A stretch of 34,818 nucleotides of DNA from Blautia sp. (GCA_022770365.1 JALEHU010000035.1:1-34818), one strand, 5' to 3'; shown: positions 1-8,285, numbered from the stretch's first letter. Notes: generated from the letters alone by a model not told the origin. Program-made: numbers and translations.

Positions 1-33
1 GCATGCGCAGGCACATGGATATTGGACGGGCTA

Positions 34-153
34 CCCGTATGAGCAAGCAGCGGAGCGAATTGCGAATACGGGGCGATTGCGTCAGCAATCGACTTTTATT
101 ATTGGTGATGTCTGCGTCAGCAGACATTTCCGTTTAAGATCGGCTCCGCCGAT
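34..153. repeat. Cluster of four short inverted repeats (palindromic intergenic element)
   Basis: Four inverted repeats lie end to end. The first has arms CCCGTAT (34-40) and ATACGGG (66-72), with inner arms GCAA (43-46) and TTGC (60-63) separated by opposed GA/GA dinucleotides, which in RNA could form tandem sheared G-A pairs. The second is CGATTGC-GTCA-GCAATCG (74-91). The third is ATGTCTGC-GTCA-GCAGACAT (108-127). The fourth is ATCGGC-TCC-GCCGAT (139-153). Two of the hairpins share the same GTCA loop. None is followed by a T-run, so they do not look like ordinary terminators. I infer a dispersed palindromic repeat family; no second copy is present in this window. Confidence 0.6.
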
Positions 154-222
154 GGGATTTGCTCACCCCCACACCTTGATTTAACCAAATTGCGATTATC
201 CGATTGACAGGAGGTTTCACTT

Positions 223-1083
223 ATGTATACTGACTCTGCATACTGGCATCACACACGAGTAGATTTCAAAGATAAAAAGCATCCCCTCTTTGTGGGAAGC
301 TGTGGTACTTATCATCTGTTCAGCAAATATAAGCTGCCTACCCACCGGCCCCGGGGAAGACTGGATTATCAGCTTTTATATATTGCTTCCGGCAAGGCAC
401 ATTTTTATTTTAATGGACAAGAAGAAATCATTTCTGCCGGATATATGGTGTTGTACCGTCCCAAAGAAGAACAGCGCTATTTTTATTATGGAACTGACCA
501 GACAGAAGTATACTGGGTTCATTTCACCGGCTATGATGTAAAAAATATACTCCGAAAATATGGAATAAAAGATGATATGCATGTAATCTATACAGGCACA
601 TCCTTAGAATATAAACGCCTTTTTCTGGCAATGATACAGGAGCTGAAACTCTGCAAAGAAGATTATGAAGAGCTGCTTGTAAATTACCTCAGACAATTGT
701 TGATCATGATCCACCGCCTCGTTATCATCAAACCTAAAGGCAAAAATATATTTATCATGAATGAAATCGATACTGCTGTACAATATTTTCATAGTAATTA
801 TAATAAACCTATCAGTATCGAAGAATATGCCGCAACTCACAATATGAGTGTAAGCTGGTTTATTCGAAGCTTTAAAGAATATACGAATACCACACCGACC
901 CAGTATATTCTCTCTTTGCGTATTTCCAATGCGCGGACACTGCTTGAAAATACCTCCTGCAATATATCGGAAATTTCCAATATTGTAGGATATGACAATC
1001 CTCTATATTTCAGCAGACTTTTTAAGAAGCAATGCGGGATGTCTCCTTCAGAATTCAGGAAGAATATAGCAGAAAGAAATTAG
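223..1083 (+). CDS. AraC family transcriptional regulator
   Basis: A 286-residue regulator of the usual AraC size. The N-terminal part (about residues 20-150) looks like the cupin-type ligand-binding domain of the AraC_binding family. The C-terminal 100 residues carry two helix-turn-helix units. The second unit ends in the family signature around residues 262-275 (YFSRLFKKQCGMSP). The start is fixed by AGGAGG at 209-214, eight bases before the ATG. Such proteins usually sense a sugar or other small molecule and act as dimers on a nearby promoter. No transporter or catabolic gene is visible on either side, so the effector and target cannot be named. The probable target lies upstream of position 1 or elsewhere. 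The family call is firm; the biological role is unknown. Confidence 0.9.
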   Translation: MYTDSAYWHHTRVDFKDKKHPLFVGSCGTYHLFSKYKLPTHRPRGRLDYQLLYIASGKAHFYFNGQEEIISAGYMVLYRPKEEQRYFYYGTDQTEVYWVHFTGYDVKNILRKYGIKDDMHVIYTGTSLEYKRLFLAMIQELKLCKEDYEELLVNYLRQLLIMIHRLVIIKPKGKNIFIMNEIDTAVQYFHSNYNKPISIEEYAATHNMSVSWFIRSFKEYTNTTPTQYILSLRISNARTLLENTSCNISEISNIVGYDNPLYFSRLFKKQCGMSPSEFRKNIAERN

Positions 1084-1098
1084 CTATGAAATTTGGTA

Positions 1099-1129
1099 TT
1101 GACCCTCTCGTAACGTAACAGTTTAAGAT
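1099..1129 (+). promoter_or_regulatory. MerR-type promoter with 19-bp spacer
   Basis: TTGACC (1099-1104) and TAAGAT (1124-1129) are separated by 19 bp, the stretched spacing typical of promoters activated by MerR-family proteins. The spacer contains two GTAAC units (GTAACGTAAC) that may belong to the operator. It lies directly upstream of the MerR-like gene, so autoregulation is likely. Confidence 0.7.
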
Positions 1130-1149
1130 TAATGCGAAAGGAGGAAAAA

Positions 1150-1989
1150 ATGAAGACTGTAAAAGAGATATCTATGATAACCGGAGTAAGTATAAGGACG
1201 TTGAGATATTATGATGAAATCAGTTTGTTGAAACCAACGGAATTAACACAGACCGGTTATCGGCTCTATGACAACAAAGCGCTGGAAAAGCTGCAGGAAA
1301 TCTTGTTCTTCAGAGAATTGGAAATACCGTTGATTGATATTAAGAAAATGATGGATACTCCAAATTATGATAAAGAACAGATTTTAAGAACACAGAAGAT
1401 CTTGCTGGAAAAAAAGCGAAATCGTTTAAATGGGATTATTGAGCTGATCACGGATGTAATGAAAGGAGTTAATACTATGAGTTTTGAAGCGTTTAGCAAT
1501 GATGAAGTGCAGAAGATTGTGAATCATACGCTGGAATGTATGTCGAAAGAGAATATTGATGAACAGGTGCAGAAGTTCGGGAGTCTGGAAAAATTTGAAG
1601 AATACCTGTCCTCCGGTTTTGCTAATGAACAGGCTATGGCGGACTTAATGAAGTGGTATGGAAGCAAAGAAAAGATAATGGAAGCAATCATGCAGTCAAC
1701 TGGTGATACTGAGGAAATAAAACAGGGACAGGACGAAAATACGAAAATCTACAAACTGTTTATGTCTGCAAAAGAATGCGGCAATATGGATATGGAACGG
1801 TCTGCCGTAGAGTTGCTTGCGGAAAACTACAAAAAGATGTTTGCACTTGATAATGCAAGAAGTATTTTGCTTGATTTATCAAAAGAATATCTCCAGAATT
1901 CAAAATTGGCAGAGGTTACCGACAGCCAGTTTGGAGTGGGTTGTTCAGAATATGTTGCAAATGCTATTAATCGTTACTATGGAGTATAG
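1150..1989 (+). CDS. MerR family transcriptional regulator (TipAS-like effector domain)
   Basis: A 279-residue regulator. Residues 1-70 form a MerR winged helix-turn-helix (TVKEISMITGVSIRTLRYYD), followed by a coiled dimerisation helix (about 75-110). The remaining 170 residues are helical and resemble the TipAS-type drug-sensing domain in layout, including a closing G-x-G-x-SEYVANAI segment. An in-frame ATG at 1132 exists, but AAAGGAGG lies at 1137-1144 between the two ATGs, so translation should start at 1150. The gene sits behind a 19-bp-spacer promoter and probably controls itself. TipA-class proteins typically respond to thiopeptides or other hydrophobic drugs; the ligand here is not deducible. 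No efflux pump is adjacent. Confidence 0.88.
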   Translation: MKTVKEISMITGVSIRTLRYYDEISLLKPTELTQTGYRLYDNKALEKLQEILFFRELEIPLIDIKKMMDTPNYDKEQILRTQKILLEKKRNRLNGIIELITDVMKGVNTMSFEAFSNDEVQKIVNHTLECMSKENIDEQVQKFGSLEKFEEYLSSGFANEQAMADLMKWYGSKEKIMEAIMQSTGDTEEIKQGQDENTKIYKLFMSAKECGNMDMERSAVELLAENYKKMFALDNARSILLDLSKEYLQNSKLAEVTDSQFGVGCSEYVANAINRYYGV

Positions 1990-2017
1990 GATCATTAATA
2001 GTGCGCTATTGTGACAA

Positions 2018-2067
2018 AGTCCGGTAAAAATTCAGGCTTTTTCAAAACCCTGGATTTTCACCGGACT
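2018..2067 (+). terminator. Long hairpin terminator after the MerR gene
   Basis: A stem of about 19 bp with two imperfect pairs. The outer arms are AGTCCGGT (2018-2025) and ACCGGACT (2060-2067), and a 12-base loop separates the inner arms. It is followed by a T-rich stretch (2068-2080). It lies between two convergent genes and may stop transcription from both sides, though the T-tract is better on the plus side. Confidence 0.7.
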
Positions 2068-2128
2068 GTCTCCTTATTTTAGCAATACATCCAGCTCACC
2101 TTGTAATTTTGGGGCTCATCAGCCCAAC

Positions 2129-3295
2129 CTATCTTTCAAAAATTTTACAGTTGTCCTTCTGTAAGAGACAAACACACTCCACATGTTCCGTAAACGCAAA
2201 TAATTCCGTCGGCTGTATCTTCTTAACCGCATATCCGTGCTTCGTAAGATACTTCAGGTCCCGGGCCAGGGATTCGGGGCCGCAGGAGATGTATACAATT
2301 CTTGACGGTGCAAGACGGATCAGAGAAGACAGGAATTTTTCATCACTTCCTGCGCGGGGTGGGTCCATAAAAACCACATCGGCGTGCTGGCCGCCGTTGG
2401 CCATTGCAAGCATGAATTCTCCGGCATCTCCCTGTCGAAATTCCACATTCCGGATCTGGTTTTCTCTGGCATTGATCCGGGCGTCGCGGACAGCATCTTT
2501 ATTTAGTTCCACACCAATGACCCGGCCTGCATTGCGCGCGGCGATCAGGCTGATGGTGCCGATTCCGCAATAGGCATCAATGACCGTCTCTTTGCCTGTA
2601 AGTCCGGCGTATTTCATTGCGATATTGTAAAGAATCTCGGTCTGTACCGGGTTTACCTGATAGAACGATTTTGGTGAGATACGGAAGGTACAGCCGCACA
2701 GGCGATCCCGGATAAATCCCGGTCCGTAAATCACGATTTCCCGTTCTCCCAGAACCATGCTCGTCCTTTTGTCATTGACATTCAAAACAACTGTCGTAAT
2801 CTCCGGGTGGGCCTGACGGAGAGCTTTGACGAAATTATTTTTTGACGGAAGGATTGGAGAACCAAGTACCAGAATCACCATGATCTCCCCTGACTGGAAA
2901 CCTCTCCTCACCATCACATGGCGCAGAAGACCATATCCGGTATCCTCATCATAGGTTTTGATTTTGAAGGATTTCAGCATACAGCGAATCGTCCTGATGA
3001 TTTCCTGACATTTCTCGTCTTCTATCAGACAGTCTTCTACCGGTATAATGTTGTGCGTACTTGCTTCATAAGTGCCGGAAATGATATTGCCTTTCCTGTC
3101 GCGTCCGAATGCGCTGTGTACTTTATTTCTGTAATGATAGGGATCTTTCATGCCGATGATCGGACTGACTTTGCAGAATTTGCCAAGAAGCTTTTCTACC
3201 TGTTTCTGCTTCTTCTTCAACTGCTCTTCATATGGAACGCCCTGATACTGGCATCCCCCGCATTTCTTTGCCGATTTGCAGATTCTATTTTCCAT
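2129..3295 (-). CDS. rlmCD: 23S rRNA (uracil-5-)-methyltransferase, RlmCD/RumA family
   Basis: A SAM-dependent enzyme that makes 5-methyluridine in RNA, most likely 23S rRNA; 388 residues from the chosen start. The N-terminal cysteines C6, C12 and C15 (CKSAKKCGGC) plus a later cysteine near residue 89 fit the iron-sulfur cluster of this family. The SAM site is DAYCGIGT (about 240), a DPPRAG motif follows (about 311), and the catalytic cysteine is in ISCGP (about 338). The general-base glutamate is in TEHVE (about 370). There is no TRAM domain in front, unlike E. coli RlmD. The frame is open to 3379, but AAAGGAA just before 3295 selects the ATG that gives MENRIC. It follows rsmH by 26 bases, so the two rRNA methyltransferases are probably co-transcribed. 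Whether the target is U747, U1939 or both cannot be read from sequence. Confidence 0.88.
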   Translation of the reverse strand: MENRICKSAKKCGGCQYQGVPYEEQLKKKQKQVEKLLGKFCKVSPIIGMKDPYHYRNKVHSAFGRDRKGNIISGTYEASTHNIIPVEDCLIEDEKCQEIIRTIRCMLKSFKIKTYDEDTGYGLLRHVMVRRGFQSGEIMVILVLGSPILPSKNNFVKALRQAHPEITTVVLNVNDKRTSMVLGEREIVIYGPGFIRDRLCGCTFRISPKSFYQVNPVQTEILYNIAMKYAGLTGKETVIDAYCGIGTISLIAARNAGRVIGVELNKDAVRDARINARENQIRNVEFRQGDAGEFMLAMANGGQHADVVFMDPPRAGSDEKFLSSLIRLAPSRIVYISCGPESLARDLKYLTKHGYAVKKIQPTELFAFTEHVECVCLLQKDNCKIFER

Positions 3296-3321
3296 AAACA
3301 TTCCTTTCTCTGGTGTAAAAA

Positions 3322-4371
3322 TCATGCCCGAATCGCCCATCGCATTTTGGTGGATTTGGCGCGGCTGTTGCGGATACATTCCTCTTTTGACGGCCGAATG
3401 ACATCCTGGGCGATTTCACTGTAGATTCCTGCTTTATAAAACTGCTTAAACGACTTTTTAACAAGCCGGTCTTCGCCTGAATGGAAGGTAAGGATTGCCA
3501 CGCGGCCGCCCGGGGCCAGTACATCCGGAAGCTTATCCAGAAATTCATACAGAACCTCAAATTCGCTGTTTACATCAATGCGCAGAGCCTGAAAAGTCCT
3601 CTGACATGATTTTTTTACCGCTTCCTTCCGATCTGCTGCCGGCAAAAATTCCAGTGCCTTCTCTATTACATTTTTAAGATCTGTAGTAGTCACGATTTCC
3701 CTGCCGCTTTTCTGATAAGACTGAACCGCAGAAGCTATTTCCTGTGCATATGGTTCATCGGAGTTTTCCACAAGCATTCCGATCAGTTCTTCTTTATCCA
3801 CTTCTTTCAGACGTTCAGCCGCACTGACACCCTTTTCCGGATTCATGCGCAGATCCAGCGGTCCTTCCACTTTATAGGAAAACCCCCGATCCGGATTGTC
3901 TATCTGCATAGATGAGACACCAAGATCCGCCAGGATGAAATTAAACTTTCCTGCTTTTTCAGCAACCTGATCAATATTGGCAAAATTCAGAAGCTGAACT
4001 GTCAGAAGATCTTCCCCATACCCCAGCTTCTGAAGCCTTTCTCTGGTTTTGGCTGATTCAATAGGATCCACGTCCAGAGCATAAACATGACCTTCAGAAT
4101 TCAGACATTTCAGCATTTCCTGTGTATGTCCGCCATATCCAAGTGTTGCATCCAGACCGATCTGTCCGGGCCGGATCTGGAGAAAATCCAGAATCTCTTT
4201 CACCATAATGGAAATGTGCATTCCCGCAGGCGTACCGCCTTTCTGAATCACTTTCTGAATGGTATCGGCATATTTCTCCGGATTGTGTTCTTTATATTTC
4301 TCTTTATAGTTTCTCGGATGTGTGCCGGAATACCGCACACGACGTTTATGAGTTTTTTCCTGATTTTCCAT
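3322..4371 (-). CDS. rsmH: 16S rRNA m4C1402 methyltransferase RsmH
   Basis: Methylates N4 of C1402 in the decoding centre of 16S rRNA. At 349 residues it is longer than the usual 310, because of a basic N-terminal extension of about 45 residues before the first conserved block (GGTPAGMHISIMVKEIL). The SAM site is GLDATLGYGGHT (72-83). Conserved LADLGVSSMQID, DRGFSY and ALRIDVNSE segments follow, and the C-terminal LTFHSGEDRLVK block is intact. The start has AGGAGA eight bases upstream. RsmH is usually encoded in the dcw cell-division cluster; here it pairs with another rRNA methyltransferase instead, so it may be a second copy. A terminator-like hairpin lies only 27 bases before its start. 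Confidence 0.93.
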   Translation of the reverse strand: MENQEKTHKRRVRYSGTHPRNYKEKYKEHNPEKYADTIQKVIQKGGTPAGMHISIMVKEILDFLQIRPGQIGLDATLGYGGHTQEMLKCLNSEGHVYALDVDPIESAKTRERLQKLGYGEDLLTVQLLNFANIDQVAEKAGKFNFILADLGVSSMQIDNPDRGFSYKVEGPLDLRMNPEKGVSAAERLKEVDKEELIGMLVENSDEPYAQEIASAVQSYQKSGREIVTTTDLKNVIEKALEFLPAADRKEAVKKSCQRTFQALRIDVNSEFEVLYEFLDKLPDVLAPGGRVAILTFHSGEDRLVKKSFKQFYKAGIYSEIAQDVIRPSKEECIRNSRAKSTKMRWAIRA

Positions 4372-4397
4372 AACCTGATTCTCCTGTCTTATTGTTT

Positions 4398-4427
4398 GAA
4401 AAAGGATGATGGGGAAACCATCATCCT
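4398..4427 (-). terminator. Terminator or attenuator between degV and rsmH
   Basis: A perfect 10-bp stem (AGGATGATGG at 4403-4412, CCATCATCCT at 4418-4427) with a 5-base loop, followed on the minus strand by five T. It ends the degV transcript but sits only 27 bases upstream of the rsmH start codon, too close for a downstream promoter. Confidence 0.85.
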
Positions 4428-4487
4428 AAAGCATCTATTCTATCAAATTTTCGTATTTCAGTCATAATTCCGGCCTGCACTCCGCTA

Positions 4488-5357
4488 TTACTTCATATCT
4501 CCAAGGAAAAACAGAGCAAGCGTTCCCGGACCGGAATGCGCGCCGATCGTAGCACCGACGGGATTAATAATCACAGTATTAATATTATATTTCTCTTTAA
4601 TCTTGGCTTCCAGGAAGCGTGCATCATCTTCGCAGTCACCATGGCTGATAAAAATCGTATCGCAGCTTTCTTTATAACTACCGATCTTTTCATCCATCAG
4701 TCTGGCAAGTTCAAGAATGGATTTCTTACGCCCTCGGATCTTGCCGATGGCAATCAGCTTGCCTTCCTCATTTACATGCATAACCGGTTTGATGTTCAGC
4801 ATGCTGCCCACAAAGGCTGTTGTTTTGGAAACCCGTCCGCCTCTGTAAAGATGATTCAGATCGTCCACCGTGAACAGATGAACGATATTATTTTTATGTT
4901 CTTCAACCCATGCAGCTACAGATTCCATATCTTCTCCGGCTTCTTTTTTCTTCTGCGCATAGTGGATCAGAAGGCCCTGTCCAAGGGATGCTGCCAGGGA
5001 ATCAATGACTATGATCTTACGATCCGGATATTTTTCAGCAAGCTCATCTGCCGCAATCTTCGTACTGTTATAAGTTCCGCTGAGACCTGAGGAAAACGCA
5101 ATATGCAGAATATCCAGTCCCTCTTTCAGATATGGTTCCAGCATATTCCTGGCATCTTCCGGATTTACCTGTGCTGTAGTGGGAAGTGCTCCGTTCCTCA
5201 TGCTTTCATAAAATTCATGTACCTGAAGGAAATTTTCATGTGTATAATTCACACCGTTCATGGAATAACTCAGATAAGTACAGCCAATCCCATATTCACT
5301 ATAGTAAGACTCCGGAAGGTCGGAATTGTTGTCTGTTGTAATTACATAATTTCTCAT
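4488..5357 (-). CDS. DegV family protein (fatty-acid-binding, FakB-like)
   Basis: A 289-residue two-domain DegV protein. The N-terminal half begins with VITTDNNSDLPESYYSEYGI, and the lipid pocket motif FSSGLSGTYNS lies near residues 88-98. The C-terminal half has the conserved HLYRGGRVSKTTAFVGSMLN segment and ends with a GPGTLALFF motif. Characterised members (FakB) bind a fatty acid and present it to the kinase FakA for phosphorylation; no FakA is in this window. The ATG is preceded by AGAGGGG at good spacing. A strong promoter lies upstream and a terminator downstream, so it is probably monocistronic. The fatty acid preference is not predictable. Confidence 0.92.
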   Translation of the reverse strand: MRNYVITTDNNSDLPESYYSEYGIGCTYLSYSMNGVNYTHENFLQVHEFYESMRNGALPTTAQVNPEDARNMLEPYLKEGLDILHIAFSSGLSGTYNSTKIAADELAEKYPDRKIIVIDSLAASLGQGLLIHYAQKKKEAGEDMESVAAWVEEHKNNIVHLFTVDDLNHLYRGGRVSKTTAFVGSMLNIKPVMHVNEEGKLIAIGKIRGRKKSILELARLMDEKIGSYKESCDTIFISHGDCEDDARFLEAKIKEKYNINTVIINPVGATIGAHSGPGTLALFFLGDMK

Positions 5358-5402
5358 CTTTTTTACCCCTCTGTATTAATTAATGAATGCTTAACCATAA
5401 TT

Positions 5403-5431
5403 ATCATACCATTTCTCATAACTGACTGCAA
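5403..5431 (-). promoter_or_regulatory. Sigma-A promoter of the degV gene
   Basis: On the minus strand TTGCAG (5431-5426) and TATGAT (5408-5403) are 17 bp apart, about 45 bases before the start codon. Confidence 0.75.
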
Positions 5432-5492
5432 CCTACTTTTCTTTGCGGCAATCCAATTATTTCCTTCTGTCGTCACTGTCACGGGAGTTCCA

Positions 5493-6674
5493 TTATTCAA
5501 ATACTTTCAGGGCTTCCTGCAGCTGGTTGTCTTCTTCATGAGAAATATCATCTTTGTTAAGCAGATCAGTATCCAGCTTCACTTCCACATCCGGCGTAAT
5601 TCCGACTTTATTAATATTATTTCCATTAGGTGTATAATAATTGGATGTGGTCAGTTTTACTGCACTTCCGTCGCTTAATTTACGTATGGTCTGTACCACA
5701 CCTTTTCCATAAGTCGTGGTTCCTACAATAGCTCCGATTCCATAATCCTGCACTGCACCGGCAAAAATCTCCGATGCACTGGCGCTGGACTCATTCACCA
5801 GAACCACAAGCGGGATGTCAAGTGTTCGTTCTCCTGAAGAACGCTCCTCCTCCCGGTTGCCGTATTTATCTTCCGTGTACACGATAAGCCCTTCCGGAAG
5901 AATTTCATTCAATACCTCGCATACAGAATCCAAAAGGCCTCCCGGGTTATTCCGAAGATCCACGACCATTTTTTCCATTCCTTTATCAATCAGATCCACA
6001 AAAGCTGCCATATACTGATCATAAGTAACGCCTGTAAACTCAGAAATCCGGATGTATCCCACGTGATCATCCAGCATTTCGTGAAAGACACTTGGAAGCT
6101 CCACGTCTGTCACTTCTACGGTAATATCCATGGCTTCCTCCACATCTTCTCTGTGAATCGTCAGTACAACGCTGTCCTTTCCGCAGTTTTTCACCATATT
6201 TGCCACATCATTGAGTTCCATCTCCGTAATATCCGTTCCATCTACAGCGCTGATCACATCTCCCTCCTGCAGACCTGCCGCTTCACCCGGGCTGCCCTCA
6301 TAGCATTTTGCCACGGACACACCGCCTCCGGGATTTTCCTGCATGAGAATACCAATTCCCACATAAGCGCCTTCTGTGGACTCATTTTCTTTCTCATATT
6401 CTTCCGCTGTATAATATCTGGAATAAACATCTCCCAGACCATAGATCAAACCTGCATAAAGCCCTTCCGCAAGCTGATCTTCATCTTTTTCATCCAGATA
6501 ATACTCGTCTATCAGACTTTCCAGATATTCTATTTTTTGTGTATAAGCAGGGCTGGAAAGTACTCCCTCTTTCTCTGGTATCGCACGCACATACCCCAGA
6601 TATCCTCCTGCAACAATGACAGCCGCTCCCAGAACGCCTGTCACTACTCCTCTCCAATATTCACTGTCTCTCAT
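5493..6674 (-). CDS. S41 family C-terminal processing peptidase (CtpA/CtpB-like)
   Basis: A 393-residue membrane-anchored serine protease. One N-terminal hydrophobic segment (about 8-28) would act as a signal anchor with the rest outside the membrane. A helical region and a PDZ domain (about 100-185) follow, then the S41 protease fold with RNNPGGLLD (241-249). By alignment with the Ser-Lys-Gln triad of CtpB I assign Ser299 (in SSASASE), Lys324 (in YGKGVVQ) and Gln328; all are present, with the usual 25-residue Ser-Lys spacing. The start has GGAAGGGAAGGG upstream. It lies 32 bases after ftsX in the same direction, an association also seen near ctpB in Bacillus. The substrate is unknown; it may process envelope or division proteins. 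Confidence 0.92.
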   Translation of the reverse strand: MRDSEYWRGVVTGVLGAAVIVAGGYLGYVRAIPEKEGVLSSPAYTQKIEYLESLIDEYYLDEKDEDQLAEGLYAGLIYGLGDVYSRYYTAEEYEKENESTEGAYVGIGILMQENPGGGVSVAKCYEGSPGEAAGLQEGDVISAVDGTDITEMELNDVANMVKNCGKDSVVLTIHREDVEEAMDITVEVTDVELPSVFHEMLDDHVGYIRISEFTGVTYDQYMAAFVDLIDKGMEKMVVDLRNNPGGLLDSVCEVLNEILPEGLIVYTEDKYGNREEERSSGERTLDIPLVVLVNESSASASEIFAGAVQDYGIGAIVGTTTYGKGVVQTIRKLSDGSAVKLTTSNYYTPNGNNINKVGITPDVEVKLDTDLLNKDDISHEEDNQLQEALKVFE

Positions 6675-6706
6675 GAACCCTTCCCTTCCTGAAAAGGCAG
6701 CTTCGG

Positions 6707-7612
6707 TTAAACTTTCAGATGTTTCTTCGTTGTCCAGAAACTGCCGATAAGACCGATTCCGATACCCAGTCCCACTCCAATGGGAACCAGTGCCTGATAT
6801 ATTTGTCCTACCGGAATAAACTCCACCACTCCTGTGAGGACATTGAATTTTGTCAAAATATACTGAACCGCACTGTTGTAAACAAAATATAAAACAACCA
6901 GCGGAATGGCTGCTCCGATCACTCCGAGAACAATTCCCTCAAGAACAAACGGCGAGCGCACAAAATTATCTGTGGCTCCAATCAGCTTCATAATGCCGAT
7001 TTCTTCTTTTCGTACAGAAATACCTACAGAAATGGTATTACTGATAAGGAAGATGGAAATCAGCAGAAGAACCGCAATAATGGCTATAGACGCATAAGAT
7101 ACAAGCTTATTAAATGATCCCAGCGTCTTGGCAGCCTGCTCCGACTGATTGATATCTCTTACATGATCCAGGTTTTGAATGTATGCCACCAGTTCATTCT
7201 GCTTCTCGATCTGGTTCATGTATACATGATAATTCGCGGAATTTACCAGAGGATTGTCATCCTTAAATCCTTCTGCTGCATCCGAGCCCTGGAAATACTG
7301 TTCTTTAAATTTCTCCCAGGCTTCATCCGCTGACTCAAATTCAATCTTGGCTACTTCAGGGCGCGCTGCGATCAGTGCACCTATTGCTTCCATCTCCTCC
7401 TGTGTGGTTCCTTCATCAAAAAATACTGTAATCGGCACTTCCTGCTCTACTTTTCTGGCAATGTTATTCACATTATTGACAATAGAATAAAAAATACCCA
7501 CCAGAAAGATACAGGCTGCCATGGTAATGACCGATGCAATAGAAAACATCAGATTTCTTTTTATGTTTTTGATACCCTGCTTCAGGGTAAACCAGATCGT
7601 ACTAGGCCTCAT
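6707..7612 (-). CDS. ftsX: Cell division ABC transporter permease FtsX
   Basis: A 301-residue FtsX. A transmembrane helix near residues 20-45 is followed by an extracellular domain of about 120 residues. Three further helices (about 170-195, 220-245 and 270-295) complete the fold. The start [17 protein letters not shown] is typical of the Gram-positive form. With FtsE it does not transport; it transmits ATP hydrolysis to an outside peptidoglycan hydrolase during division or elongation. The ATG lies inside the last codons of ftsE (11-base overlap) with GGGAGG upstream, so the two are translationally coupled. No peptidoglycan hydrolase gene is adjacent; an S41 protease follows instead. Confidence 0.94.
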   Translation of the reverse strand: MRPSTIWFTLKQGIKNIKRNLMFSIASVITMAACIFLVGIFYSIVNNVNNIARKVEQEVPITVFFDEGTTQEEMEAIGALIAARPEVAKIEFESADEAWEKFKEQYFQGSDAAEGFKDDNPLVNSANYHVYMNQIEKQNELVAYIQNLDHVRDINQSEQAAKTLGSFNKLVSYASIAIIAVLLLISIFLISNTISVGISVRKEEIGIMKLIGATDNFVRSPFVLEGIVLGVIGAAIPLVVLYFVYNSAVQYILTKFNVLTGVVEFIPVGQIYQALVPIGVGLGIGIGLIGSFWTTKKHLKV

Positions 7613-8285
7613 GATAACCTCCCTCTTTTTCGTCGCTGATGATCACACCTTCATGCATGGTAACAACACGTTTCTTCATCGTGTTTACAATCTCTTTGTT
7701 ATGTGTAACTACCAGCACCGTTGTCCCGCGTTCGTTGATTTCTTCCAGAAGCTTCATGATTTCTTCGGAAGTCCTGGGATCCAGGTTACCTGTAGGTTCA
7801 TCTGCCAGAAGGATATCAGGACGGTTTACCAGAGCGCGCGCAAGTGCCACTCTCTGCTGTTCACCGCCGGAAAGCTCATCCGGAAATGATTTATATTTGC
7901 CGGCAAGTCCTACTTCCTGCAGAACCTCCGGAACACGTTTCTTGATCACACGGGTAGGACGTCCGATCACCCGCTGGGCAAAAGCCACATTTTCATAAAC
8001 ATTTCTATCCCGGAGAAGACGGAAATCCTGAAACACCACTCCCAGCTTCCTGCGGTATTTCGCCACACGTCTGTGCTTCATTCCTTCCAGGCGCTCACCG
8101 CTTACCATGATTTTCCCGGAAGTAGAATCAAGCTCTTTCATCAACAGCTTGATCAGTGTGGATTTTCCGGAACCGCTGCTTCCTACCACGAATACAAATT
8201 CTCCTTTATCCACATGAAGATTGGCATGGTTCACAGCCGGAAGGCCTTTGCCATAAGACTTGCTTACATCAACCAAATCTATCAT
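7602..8285 (-). CDS. ftsE: Cell division ATP-binding protein FtsE
   Basis: A 227-residue ABC ATPase and the cytoplasmic partner of FtsX. Visible motifs are the Walker [10 protein letters not shown] (about 35-43), a Q-loop VVFQDFRLL, the signature [15 protein letters not shown], the Walker [13 protein letters not shown] and the switch histidine in LVVTHNKE. The frame is open further upstream through a TTG at 8318, but AGGAGG five bases before the ATG at 8285 fixes the start ([11 protein letters not shown]). It overlaps ftsX by 11 bases. The upstream spacer carries the terminator of the preceding regulator gene, so ftsE-ftsX-ctp probably forms its own operon. I see only a weak candidate promoter (TAATAT as -10). 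Confidence 0.95.
   Translation of the reverse strand: MIDLVDVSKSYGKGLPAVNHANLHVDKGEFVFVVGSSGSGKSTLIKLLMKELDSTSGKIMVSGERLEGMKHRRVAKYRRKLGVVFQDFRLLRDRNVYENVAFAQRVIGRPTRVIKKRVPEVLQEVGLAGKYKSFPDELSGGEQQRVALARALVNRPDILLADEPTGNLDPRTSEEIMKLLEEINERGTTVLVVTHNKEIVNTMKKRVVTMHEGVIISDEKEGGYHEA

Noticed and set aside
1-184. C-terminal part of a protein-coding gene in frame 2
   Set aside because: The frame is open but overlaps the hairpin cluster throughout and shows no family signature. It was not listed as a gene, though it is noted in the findings.
3295-3379. Upstream extension of the uracil-5 methyltransferase overlapping rsmH
   Set aside because: The extra 28 residues do not match the family, and a good ribosome site selects the start at 3295.
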